This document shows positions 8,844 through 16,095 of a stretch of DNA of 64,000 nucleotides, piece by piece. The position numbers and the translations under genes were made by a program. Within the stretch, counting starts at the first letter, position 1. Each line of letters starts with the position of its first letter. The notes under the pieces are model-generated. The model was not told the origin of the DNA. It saw only the letters and a list, made by a program, of their open reading frames with translations, and ran no database searches. The stretch is from Pseudomonadota bacterium (GTDB taxonomy: Bacteria; Chloroflexota; UBA5177; JAJPKF01). The stretch lies in assembly GCA_021323865.1 (NCBI GenBank), contig JAJPKF010000018.1, positions 186,001 through 250,000 of the forward strand, read 5' to 3'.

Positions 8844-8912
8844 CGTTCTGCAACGGCCAGCCCGGCAGAAAATGGGAGGCCGTGAGGCCGCCTCGACGAG
8901 AGGGATGGTTGT

Positions 8913-9467
8913 ATGCGCGTGATCGCCGGCGAGGTGAAAGGATTCCGGCTGCGCATGCCCCCCAAGGGCACGGGAACCAGACCAACCAGCGACAAGGTCC
9001 GCGAGGCCATATTCGGAGTGCTTGGCGCCCGGGTAGAGGGTGCGCGCGTTTTGGATCTCTATGCGGGAACGGGCGCCATGGCCATCGAAGCGCTCAGTCG
9101 GGGAGCCGGCCATGCCGACTTGGTCGAGGCGCGTCCGGTGGCGTGCCGGGTCATCAAGGCCAACCTCGTGGCGACCGGACTAACCCCCCGCGCCCGGGTC
9201 CTTTGCCGTCCCGTCGAACGGGCCATGGACCGTCTCACCGGCCACTACCGCATCGTGTTTCTGGACCCTCCGTATGACCACCGGGACGTTGGTGCGATTC
9301 TGGAGAGGCTGAGCACCGGTGACCTGCTGGACTTCCGTGCGGACGTCGTGCTGGAGCATTCCAGTCGGTGGATGCCGGATCCGAACTATGGGCGGCTGTT
9401 CCGCGGAGTCACGAAGCGCTACGGCGACAGCTCAGTATCGTATTTCAGCGCGGAGGTGGGGGCATGA
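8913..9467 (+). CDS. rsmD: 16S rRNA (guanine(966)-N2)-methyltransferase RsmD
   Basis: SAM-dependent methyltransferase that modifies G966 of 16S rRNA during 30S assembly. 184 residues, normal length. It opens with MRVIAGEVKGFRL, carries RPTSDKVREAIF at about 30-41, the SAM-binding LDLYAGTGAMAIEAL at about 48-62, and the catalytic motif LDPPYD. A purine-rich GAGAGGGATGG precedes the ATG. It starts a tightly packed operon: its TGA overlaps the coaD ATG. The rsmD-coaD pair is one of the most conserved gene neighbourhoods in bacteria, which supports both assignments. Confidence 0.95.
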   Translation: MRVIAGEVKGFRLRMPPKGTGTRPTSDKVREAIFGVLGARVEGARVLDLYAGTGAMAIEALSRGAGHADLVEARPVACRVIKANLVATGLTPRARVLCRPVERAMDRLTGHYRIVFLDPPYDHRDVGAILERLSTGDLLDFRADVVLEHSSRWMPDPNYGRLFRGVTKRYGDSSVSYFSAEVGA

Positions 9468-9952
9468 ACGTATCGATCATGGCGGCCAGCTTCGATCCCA
9501 TCACCAACGGACATGTAGATCTGGCCGAACGAGCCTCACGCGTGTTCGACCGGCTGATCGTGGCCGTCTACCGATCTCCCAAGAAAGCCCTTCTGTTTGA
9601 TGTCGACGAGCGCGTGTCCATGGTTCGGGATGCCCTGGCCCATCTGGACAATGTGGAGGTGAACGCCTACAGTGGCCTCCTCGTCGACTACGCACGATCG
9701 GTCGGGGCGGAGGTGATGGTACGCGGTCTGCGGGCAACATCCGACTTTGATTACGAGTTCCAACTGGCCGCCATGAACCGGAAGATGAGCCCCAGGCTGG
9801 AGGTCATGTTCTTCCTCGCGGATATTCGCTATACGTTTCTGAGTTCCAGTATTGTGAAGGAGATAGCGGAGCTGGGCGGAAACGTGTCAGATTTGGTGCC
9901 CGAGTCGGTGGCGCGGTCTCTCGTCGACCGATTCGGATCGCACGAAGCATGA
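9464..9952 (+). CDS. coaD: Phosphopantetheine adenylyltransferase
   Basis: Transfers AMP to 4'-phosphopantetheine, the penultimate step of coenzyme A synthesis. 162 residues, typical size. SFDPITNGH near residues 9-17 holds the TxGH nucleotidyl-transfer motif, RGLRATSDFDYE binds substrate, and LSSSIVKEIA matches the C-terminal ISSTxVR/KE signature. The ATG at 9464 overlaps the rsmD stop (ATGA) and is preceded by GGAGGTGGGG; the frame is open further upstream, but homology begins here. The acyl carrier protein that depends on this cofactor lies 4 kb downstream. Confidence 0.96.
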   Translation: MNVSIMAASFDPITNGHVDLAERASRVFDRLIVAVYRSPKKALLFDVDERVSMVRDALAHLDNVEVNAYSGLLVDYARSVGAEVMVRGLRATSDFDYEFQLAAMNRKMSPRLEVMFFLADIRYTFLSSSIVKEIAELGGNVSDLVPESVARSLVDRFGSHEA

Positions 9953-10485
9953 CCTCGGGGGAGGGGTTGGGCATGGACATCCTCATGCTGGTGGATCGTC
10001 TCGAAGCCGTAATCAACGGCGGGTGGCGCCCCCCCATGACCGACAAGGTCATGATCGACGAGCGGGAAGCGCTTGACGTTCTCGACTTGATGCGCACTGC
10101 GATTCCCGAAGAGATCAAGCAGTCTCGCCGACTGAACCAGGATCGGGAACGAATCATCGCAGAGGCGCAGGCCGACGCCGGTCGAATTCTCGCTCAGGCC
10201 GAAGAGAAGCTGGACTTTCTCGTCTCCAACCACGCCGTCGTTCGCGCAGCCGAGAGTCGAGCTTCCGTTATCGAGCAGGATGCCGAAACACGCGCGGACG
10301 AGATTCGGAGCGGCGCGGACCTCTACGCGCGTGATGTCCTCCAGGACCTGCAGAGCCGGCTCGATCGGGTTGTGAGTGAGGTCACCAACGGCATTCGGGC
10401 GCTTGAGCCGAAGTACGCGCCGCTATCGGTCCCGGACGGTTCTCCCGAATACGAGCGTGCCCCTGCCGAAGCGGCGGCTGAGTAG
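9949..10485 (+). CDS. SepIVA/DivIVA-like coiled-coil protein
   Basis: 178 residues. The N-terminal part (LVDRLEAVINGGWRPP, then REALDVLDLMRTAIPEEI) is followed by a long Ala/Glu/Arg-rich coiled coil at about 60-140 containing IIAEAQADAGRI and a tail. This matches the mycobacterial septation factor SepIVA and its many hypothetical relatives in layout, and those also sit just before a DUF177 gene and rpmF. Proteins of this group organise the division site or cell envelope at the membrane face. It is coupled to coaD by an ATGA overlap. The alternative label is an ATP synthase B-like coiled coil, which the context argues against. Confidence 0.65.
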   Translation: MTSGEGLGMDILMLVDRLEAVINGGWRPPMTDKVMIDEREALDVLDLMRTAIPEEIKQSRRLNQDRERIIAEAQADAGRILAQAEEKLDFLVSNHAVVRAAESRASVIEQDAETRADEIRSGADLYARDVLQDLQSRLDRVVSEVTNGIRALEPKYAPLSVPDGSPEYERAPAEAAAE

Positions 10486-10542
10486 CCTGCGCGCTCGAGT
10501 TGGAGTGAGTGATCAAGGCAAGACTGCTCAGGAGAGCCGAGC

Positions 10543-11082
10543 ATGGAAGGTCTCGAGTTCAACGTCGCTCATCTGCTTCAGAGCCCAATCGGCTCAAATA
10601 CGAGGCGAGACATTCTCGTTCGGGAGCCGTTTCGGTTTGAGGACATTTCCGTGTCGGAGCTTCGCGGCAGCGTAGAGCTTCTCCGCACCAACTTCGGCAT
10701 CCTAGGCCGGGCGGACGTAGCGTCGCTCATCGACCTGCAGTGCGACCGCTGTCTCGAACCGTTCAGGTCTGAGATACGGTTCGCGTTCGCGGAGGAGTAT
10801 CTGCCCGTCATCGATGTCTCGACGGGCCGTCCTGTACAATCCGAAAGGACTGACGAGACCTTCTTCATCTCGCCCAAGCACGTGGTCGACCTGACGGAGG
10901 CGGCGCGGCAGCACCTGTTGCTGGCGGTTCCCATGCATCGGCTCTGCCGTGAAGAGTGTCTGGGGCTCTGTCCAACCTGTGGCACCAACCGCAATGTCGA
11001 AAGCTGCCGTTGCTCGGAGGAGACGGAGTCGCCGTTCTCGGAGCTCGCGGCGCTTCTGGAGAGGCCCGACCACAGCGCCTGA
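10543..11082 (+). CDS. DUF177/YceD family protein
   Basis: 179 residues. The family is almost always encoded directly upstream of rpmF and in plants and bacteria is linked to 23S rRNA accumulation and ribosome assembly. Here it has the central CDRCLEPF motif and a Cys-rich C-terminal part, CREECLGLCPTCGTN followed by SCRC, which probably binds zinc. Its stop is 48 bp before the rpmF ATG. The ATG at 10543 is used because the MEGLEFNVAHLL start fits the family and purine-rich GGAGAGCC lies just upstream. The molecular activity is unknown. Confidence 0.85.
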   Translation: MEGLEFNVAHLLQSPIGSNTRRDILVREPFRFEDISVSELRGSVELLRTNFGILGRADVASLIDLQCDRCLEPFRSEIRFAFAEEYLPVIDVSTGRPVQSERTDETFFISPKHVVDLTEAARQHLLLAVPMHRLCREECLGLCPTCGTNRNVESCRCSEETESPFSELAALLERPDHSA

Positions 11083-11130
11083 GTGCCACGCTCCATATCG
11101 CTTCTGCCACTCTGAACCGAAGGACGCACC

Positions 11131-11331
11131 ATGCCAGCAGTTCCCAAGAAGAAGACGAGCCAGTCGAGAAAGGGCCTACGGCGCCAGCACTTGAAGCTGA
11201 CTCTGCCCACCATCGTTCCGTGCTCGCACTGCCGCAATCCCAAGCTGCGCAGTCACATCTGCCCGACCTGTGGATATTACTCGGGTCGGGAAGTCATCGC
11301 GCCCGAGCCCATCACTCCGCCGTCCGCCTAG
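11131..11331 (+). CDS. rpmF: 50S ribosomal protein L32
   Basis: 66-residue basic ribosomal protein with the diagnostic start MAVPKKKTS-like (MPAVPKKKTSQSRKG). It is the zinc-binding form: Cys31, Cys34, Cys44 and Cys47 form two CxxC pairs (CSHC and CPTC). Such C+ paralogues are the ones replaced by C- forms under zinc starvation in organisms having both; only this copy is visible here. It follows the DUF177 gene and precedes an SDR-family gene by 9 bp, in the usual rpmF-to-fatty-acid-synthesis gene order. Confidence 0.97.
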   Translation: MPAVPKKKTSQSRKGLRRQHLKLTLPTIVPCSHCRNPKLRSHICPTCGYYSGREVIAPEPITPPSA

Positions 11332-11340
11332 CCGGGTGAC

Positions 11341-11934
11341 GTGACCGGCCGCAAGGCGCTGGTCTTCGGCGCTCCGCCGGTGTGGCTGCCGGTGCTACGG
11401 GACCGGATTCAGGAAGTCGGCTATGCCGTGGAGGCAATAGACGGAGCGGCTCTGGGCTCCTCTGCCGACGTCGAGGAGAGTCTGACGGCAGCGCTCAATC
11501 CTGAGGCCCATCTGCTGCTCTTGGGCCCCGAGTTGTTCCCGATACCGGCCGAAGATGCAATCCGCGTCGGCATCCGCCGCAGCTTCGTGGCCATGCGTCT
11601 GGTTCTCCGTAACATGATGCGGCAACGATTCGGCCGGATCATCACGGTGGCGCCCTCTTTGGACATCGAGTTGCCGCATCAAGCCCTCCGCGAAGGTCTG
11701 GCGGGTCTCGTCAAGAGCGTCGGTCGTGAAGTGGGGACCCGCGGAATCACGGCAAACCTGGTCGCCCCCGGCCATATGGAGGGGGAGGGCCGGACCGTTC
11801 CGACCTATAACTCCATTGGCCGCCTGGCAACGATCGAGGACGTTGCCGGCGTGGTTGGCTTTTGTGCCGGGTCGCAGTCGGACTACGTGACCGGTCAGGT
11901 GCTCATGGTCGACGGAGGTCTCGATACCACATAG
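11341..11934 (+). CDS. Degenerate short-chain dehydrogenase/reductase (FabG/FabI-like pseudoenzyme candidate)
   Basis: 197 residues, about 50 shorter than FabG. The C-terminal half is clearly SDR: KSVGREVGTRGITANLVAPG at about 125-144 and the end VTGQVLMVDGG. The catalytic and cofactor motifs are lost: the TGxxxGxG loop is replaced by VFGAPPVWLP, and the YxxxK pair reads His113-Gln-Ala-Leu-Arg117. It begins with GTG 9 bp after rpmF and precedes accC, a slot where fatty-acid synthesis genes often sit. It may be a regulatory or scaffold relative of FabG/FabI, or use unusual chemistry. The frame is intact, so it is not a decayed gene in the simple sense. Confidence 0.75.
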   Translation: MTGRKALVFGAPPVWLPVLRDRIQEVGYAVEAIDGAALGSSADVEESLTAALNPEAHLLLLGPELFPIPAEDAIRVGIRRSFVAMRLVLRNMMRQRFGRIITVAPSLDIELPHQALREGLAGLVKSVGREVGTRGITANLVAPGHMEGEGRTVPTYNSIGRLATIEDVAGVVGFCAGSQSDYVTGQVLMVDGGLDTT

Positions 11935-12004
11935 CCCTCGTGGACTCGACCCTGACCTCCGGGCCGGCTGGCTGTCATCGGTTCGCTAGTCTGTAGCTGA
12001 TCCG

Positions 12005-13339
12005 ATGTTCCAAAGAGTCTTGGTCGCCAACCGGGGCGAGATCGCCCTCCGCATCATGCGCGCCTGCCGCGAGCTCGGCATCGCCACGGTCGTGGCCCAC
12101 TCTCAGGCGGACAGCGATTCGCTGCCGGTTCAGCTCGCGGACGACGCTGTTTGCGTGGGTCCGGGGTCGGCCGGTCGCAGCTATCTCAACATTCCAAGCA
12201 TGATTAGCGCAGCCCTCATCAAGGATTGCGAGGCGGTGCATCCCGGGTACGGGTTTCTGGCCGAGAATCGATATTTCGCCGAGGTGTGTCAACGCTACAA
12301 CCTCACCTTCATCGGCCCGACCCCAGAGGTGATCGCCCAGATGGCGAACAAGGTGGAAGCCCGCGGCGCCATGGCGGCTGCCGGCCTTCCCGTCCTTCCG
12401 GGCACGGCCGAGCCCCTTGGGGGACTTGACGGCGCTCTCGAGGCAGCGAAAGAGATCGGCTATCCCGTCATGATCAAGGCCGCGGGCGGCGGTGGCGGTC
12501 GGGGCATGCATCTGGCACAGGATTCGGATGATCTCGTGCAGAACTTCGTGACTGCCCAACGTGAATCACGCGCCGCCTTCGGCAACGACGAGCTGTATCT
12601 CGAGAAGTACCTTCCCCAGTGCCGGCACGTTGAGGTGCAGGTGATCGCCGATGGCGGTCGCGCGATCCATCTCGGGGATCGAGATTGCTCTATCCAGCGC
12701 CGACACCAAAAGATCGTGGAGGAGGCGCCGTCCCCTCTACTTCCCGAGGCGACGCGCCGCAAGCTGGGAGCCGACGCCGTTCGGGGTGCAGAGGCCGTGA
12801 GCTTCAACAGCGCCGGTACGCTGGAGTTTCTGGTGGACGATGACGGCCGGCACTACTTCCTGGAGATGAACACCCGGATTCAGGTCGAGCACGGCATCAG
12901 CGAGATGATCACCGGAGCCGACATCGTAAAGTCCCAGATACTCATCGCTGCGGGCGAGGCGGGCGAGCTACGACAGGAGGAGATTCACTTTAGCGGTCAC
13001 GCCCTCGAGTGTCGCGTCAATGCGGAGTCCGGCCCCGACTTCCGTCCCGCGACCGGTCGGGTGAGCGACCTCCGACTCCCCGGCGGCCCGGGGATACGGG
13101 TCGATACCCACCTGTTCTCGGGCTATAATCTTCCTGCTCATTATGACTCCCTGGTGGCCAAGATCATGGCCTGGGGGCGAGACCGGGGGGAGGCCATCGC
13201 TCGTATGCGCGGCGCGCTGGAGGAGACGGTGGTAGAGGGGATTGCCACCACAATCCCCTATCTACGGAAAGTCATGGGTGACCCCGCATTCATTAGCGGC
13301 GGCGTCCATACCGACTACGTTGAGCTACTCGACCGTTGA
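12005..13339 (+). CDS. accC: Biotin carboxylase, acetyl-CoA (or acyl-CoA) carboxylase subunit
   Basis: ATP-grasp enzyme that carboxylates biotin on a carrier protein. 444 residues, the length of a stand-alone AccC. It opens with RVLVANRGEIALRIMRA, has the glycine-rich KAAGGGGGRGM loop at about 158-168, CSIQRRHQK, and the catalytic EMNTRIQVEH. The usual proline after VEH is glycine here. No biotinyl carrier (accB) or carboxyltransferase gene is in the window. It ends in a TTGA overlap with nusB and lies in a group with acpP, consistent with fatty-acid synthesis, although use by another acyl-CoA carboxylase is possible. Confidence 0.93.
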   Translation: MFQRVLVANRGEIALRIMRACRELGIATVVAHSQADSDSLPVQLADDAVCVGPGSAGRSYLNIPSMISAALIKDCEAVHPGYGFLAENRYFAEVCQRYNLTFIGPTPEVIAQMANKVEARGAMAAAGLPVLPGTAEPLGGLDGALEAAKEIGYPVMIKAAGGGGGRGMHLAQDSDDLVQNFVTAQRESRAAFGNDELYLEKYLPQCRHVEVQVIADGGRAIHLGDRDCSIQRRHQKIVEEAPSPLLPEATRRKLGADAVRGAEAVSFNSAGTLEFLVDDDGRHYFLEMNTRIQVEHGISEMITGADIVKSQILIAAGEAGELRQEEIHFSGHALECRVNAESGPDFRPATGRVSDLRLPGGPGIRVDTHLFSGYNLPAHYDSLVAKIMAWGRDRGEAIARMRGALEETVVEGIATTIPYLRKVMGDPAFISGGVHTDYVELLDR

Positions 13340-13758
13340 TCAATGAGCGCCGGCGGGCGCGCCGTGCTGCACTGCAGGCCCTTTTTGAAGTCGACCAGAC
13401 GTCCCACAGTCCTCAGGAAGCGCTGGCCGGTCGGCTGCAGGAGGAAGAGGTGCTGGAGGAATCCGCGGATCTCGCGGCAGGCCTCGTCCAGGGTGTGCTA
13501 GCAAACAAGAGAGCCATTGATGAACGTATCGCGTCGGCGGCCACGACCTGGCCGCTGCATCAAATGGCGCCGACAGACCGTATCGCTCTCGAAATTGGGG
13601 TCTATGAGATGTGCATGACCCCGGACACGCCAGTTGCGGTTGCCATCAACGAGGCGGTTGAGCTGGCAAAGACGTTCGGAGGTGAGCACTCAGGCGCTTT
13701 GGTCAACGCAGTCTTGAGAGGCATTTCCGAGCGTTCGGCGGCCCATTCCCCGGCATAG
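13336..13758 (+). CDS. nusB: Transcription antitermination factor NusB
   Basis: 140-residue all-helical RNA-binding protein that joins NusE at boxA in rRNA operons. It starts with the Arg-rich INERRRARRAALQALFEVD helix, and the C-terminal half carries PVAVAINEAVELAKTFGGE and ALVNAVLRGI, both family hallmarks. TTG at 13336 overlaps the accC stop, which makes expression dependent on translation of accC. Position between accC and acpP links ribosomal RNA transcription with lipid synthesis genes, an order also seen in other Gram-positive-type genomes. Confidence 0.93.
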   Translation: MINERRRARRAALQALFEVDQTSHSPQEALAGRLQEEEVLEESADLAAGLVQGVLANKRAIDERIASAATTWPLHQMAPTDRIALEIGVYEMCMTPDTPVAVAINEAVELAKTFGGEHSGALVNAVLRGISERSAAHSPA

Positions 13759-13782
13759 CAACTGATTGGAGGTGAGGTAAAG

Positions 13783-14031
13783 ATGGCAGTGGATCAGTCG
13801 GAAATCGAGGCGCGCCTGCGCAAAATTATCGTGGACAACCTTGGTGTCGACGAAGCTGAAGTAGTTCCGAGCGCCAACTTCGTCGAAGACCTGAACGCCG
13901 ACTCCTTGGACCTGGTCGAGCTGATCATGTCGCTCGAGGAAGAATTCGGCATCGAGATCTCGGATGAAGAGGCCGAGAAGATCCGCACGGTCGGCGACGC
14001 GATCGAGTACATACAGGAGCACAAGGAGTAG
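13783..14031 (+). CDS. acpP: Acyl carrier protein
   Basis: 82-residue acidic four-helix protein that carries growing acyl chains on phosphopantetheine. The attachment serine lies in [12 protein letters not shown] (DSL motif, Ser about 46), and the C-terminal part [14 protein letters not shown] is standard. A strong ribosome-binding site, GGAGGTGAGG, precedes the ATG, as expected for an abundant protein. It follows nusB by 24 bp. No ketosynthase genes (fabH, fabF) follow; the next genes encode the Tat system. Confidence 0.96.
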   Translation: MAVDQSEIEARLRKIIVDNLGVDEAEVVPSANFVEDLNADSLDLVELIMSLEEEFGIEISDEEAEKIRTVGDAIEYIQEHKE

Positions 14032-14224
14032 CCCGAAGGCTTGCTCTGATCGTCGGCGTGTGACGCGAGACACCACGTCTACCCGGGCTTGTCGTCTGGG
14101 GCATTCGACCACATCCGGTTGGCTCGGAGTCCGTCTCGCCATGCCATTTATGATGCCGGTCTGATCTGGGCAGGGTGGCGGGACGTACTATGGTTCGGTA
14201 TGATCCCAGCATCTCGAGGACAGC

Positions 14225-14560
14225 GTGTTTACCGGCCATCTGCCTGAATTGTTTCTGGTTCTGATCGTGGCGCTCATCGTGTTCGGGCCGTCCAAGCTGC
14301 CTGAAGTAGGCAGTGCCGTAGGCAGAGGACTACGCGAGTTCCGCAGAGCGACGAGCGAGATCGAAGACGCCGTGCTGCACCAGTCGGAGCCCGAGGAGGA
14401 CGAGCTCTTCCCGCATCAGCCGCCGGCCCCCGTCATGACGGGCGACGCAGCCGAGCCCATTCCGCCCGCCGTCGATACGCTGGCCATGCGGCGCGACGCC
14501 CGCCGCGCCGCTCAAGAAACACCGGCAAGTGCCGAGGAGACAAGCGGGCCGGCATCATGA
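14225..14560 (+). CDS. tatA: Sec-independent translocase subunit TatA
   Basis: Forms the pore-like oligomer for export of folded proteins. 111 residues: one N-terminal membrane helix (LPELFLVLIVALIVFGPSKLPE), the FGPSKLPE hinge, an amphipathic helix (GSAVGRGLREFRRATSEIE), and an acidic, Pro-rich tail. The FG-x-x-KLPE pattern fits TatA; a TatB function cannot be excluded because this is the only TatA/B-like gene present, as in minimal TatAC systems. The start is GTG. The 193 bp upstream contain no gene; TATGAT at 14199-14204 could be a -10 box but lacks a matching -35. Confidence 0.9.
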   Translation: MFTGHLPELFLVLIVALIVFGPSKLPEVGSAVGRGLREFRRATSEIEDAVLHQSEPEEDELFPHQPPAPVMTGDAAEPIPPAVDTLAMRRDARRAAQETPASAEETSGPAS

Positions 14561-14600
14561 CCTGCCCGGCGGGCGAACCCGAGGTCTTTCGGGCATAGCC

Positions 14601-15365
14601 ATGGAAAAGATTCGCTACCTCCACCGGCCGCCCGAGCCGGACCCCAAGGTCATGTCCTTCGTCGAACACCTCGAAGAGCTCCGGCGGAGGCTGATGATCA
14701 TGCTGGCCTGCGTGGTGGTCGGCGCCATCGTCGGCTGGTTTCTGGAGCCCTGGCTCCTGCGTACCTTGGAGCATCCGCTCACGGAAGCGCTCAAGCACAC
14801 CAAGCACCCCATCACCACCCACCTCGTGGTTACCAAGATCTACGGCGCCTTCACCTTGCGCCTGAAGCTAGCGGCCCTTACGGGCATTGTCTTGTCGATC
14901 CCGGTCCTGCTCCAGCAGACCTGGGGGTTCGTGATGCCGGCGCTGGGCGGCCGCTTCTACCGCATGGGTCCGTACGTCATCGTCGCGGGCGTGGTGCTGT
15001 TTGCCATTGGCGGTGTGACCGGCTACTTGGTGATGCCACTGGCCATCAACTTCTTCATCGGTCAGGGCAACGGGCTGGTCTCCTTCATCCCGGACGCGGG
15101 CGCCTTCGTTTCCTTTGTCAGTCTGATCATTGTGGTCTTCGGCATCTCATTCGAGCTGCCGCTTATCCTCGTCCTTCTCTGTGTCGCCGGCATCACCAGC
15201 TCCCGCTGGCTCTGGGGCAAGCGGGTGGTGGCCTTCTTTGTTATCTTCGCCGTGGCAACCGTGATCACCCCCGGAGCGGACTGGATATCGCCCCTCATCC
15301 TCGGTGCCATCCTCTATGTCCTTTACCTGGGCGGCCTTGTGGTTGCCCGACTTCTCGGCCATTAG
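14601..15365 (+). CDS. tatC: Sec-independent translocase subunit TatC
   Basis: Twin-arginine signal peptide receptor with six membrane helices, 254 residues. FVEHLEELRRRL at about 18-29 is the conserved cytoplasmic N-terminal motif, and FELPLILVLL lies in the fourth helix region. The downstream segment ITPGADWISPLILGAILYVLY is typical of the last helices. It follows tatA by 40 bp, giving a TatAC pair. I use ATG 14601; upstream in-frame GTG at 14529 would overlap tatA and add unrelated residues. No clear ribosome-binding site is seen for 14601, so the start is tentative. Confidence 0.93.
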   Translation: MEKIRYLHRPPEPDPKVMSFVEHLEELRRRLMIMLACVVVGAIVGWFLEPWLLRTLEHPLTEALKHTKHPITTHLVVTKIYGAFTLRLKLAALTGIVLSIPVLLQQTWGFVMPALGGRFYRMGPYVIVAGVVLFAIGGVTGYLVMPLAINFFIGQGNGLVSFIPDAGAFVSFVSLIIVVFGISFELPLILVLLCVAGITSSRWLWGKRVVAFFVIFAVATVITPGADWISPLILGAILYVLYLGGLVVARLLGH

Positions 15366-15399
15366 TCGGCGTCGCCATCGCTCGTTATGATGGCGTGAG

Positions 15400-16026
15400 A
15401 TGAGCACTTCCCAACATGCCGAGACTCGGGTCGACGAGGCGCATCTGCCCGCTTCGGACACGCCTCGGACGCGTGTGCGGCGGCATCCCGAACGCTCGCT
15501 CCGAGAGGGCGCCAGGGAGGTCTTAGCAGCGGGTACCGTGGCCAACGTCGGCGTTTCCATCGACAGCACTCCGTACGTCATTCCCATGACCTACCTCTAC
15601 GATCCGGCATCGCCCGACCGGCTATATCTGCACAGTGCCAAGGCAGGCCGGCTCGTCAAGCATCTCGCCGGCGGAGCCCCCGTCTGCGTCAGCGTTACCA
15701 TCACCGATGGCCTGGTCTACTCGCGGTCTGCCAAGTACCATTCCATGAACTACCGTTCGGCCATGTGTCTTGGTCATGGCCATGAGGTGACCGATCTCGC
15801 TGAGAAGGGACGCATCTTCGAGGATCTGGTCTCGCGTTATTTCCCCGACCGGCTGGCAGGTGAGGACTACCAGCACGCCACGGATGAGGACTTTCGAAGC
15901 ACCAGAGTCATCGCCGTGGATATCGAGGAGTGGAGCGGAAAGCAGCGCCAGGGCGGACCACTGGGACCGATGGACGGGGATGAGGCCGCGCCGGGAACGG
16001 CCGGTCAGATCGACTGGTCGGACTAG
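15400..16026 (+). CDS. FMN-binding split-barrel protein (pyridoxamine 5'-phosphate oxidase/NimA-like)
   Basis: 208 residues. After a charged N-terminal 35 residues, the split-barrel core has VANVGVSIDSTPYVIPMTYLYD, LYLHSAKAGR and VCVSVTITDGLVYSRSA, then NYRSAMCLGHGHEV. This order matches nitroimidazole-resistance-type (NimA-like) FMN proteins, in which the first part binds FMN and the His/Ser segment lines the pocket. The enzyme probably reduces or binds a small flavin substrate, but which is unknown. The window begins with the end of a protein of the same broad fold. It sits 34 bp after tatC. Confidence 0.8.
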   Translation: MSTSQHAETRVDEAHLPASDTPRTRVRRHPERSLREGAREVLAAGTVANVGVSIDSTPYVIPMTYLYDPASPDRLYLHSAKAGRLVKHLAGGAPVCVSVTITDGLVYSRSAKYHSMNYRSAMCLGHGHEVTDLAEKGRIFEDLVSRYFPDRLAGEDYQHATDEDFRSTRVIAVDIEEWSGKQRQGGPLGPMDGDEAAPGTAGQIDWSD

Positions 16027-16056
16027 GCCCCCTCGGGCACATCGAGGTGTCTGCGG

Positions 16057-16087
16057 TTGCTGTTGAGTCCGACAGAATGCCGATAAT
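16057..16087 (+). promoter_or_regulatory. Possible uvrB promoter
   Basis: TTGCTG at 16057-16062 and GATAAT at 16082-16087 are separated by 19 bp, a weak match to a vegetative promoter, 8 bp before the uvrB ATG. Spacing is one or two bases over optimum, and the transcript would be almost leaderless. I see no LexA-type palindrome nearby. Confidence 0.3.
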
Positions 16088-16095
16088 CAAAGACC

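Noticed and set aside
16027-16095. Possible SOS/LexA site before uvrB
   Set aside because: No palindrome resembling known LexA boxes is present in the short intergenic stretch.
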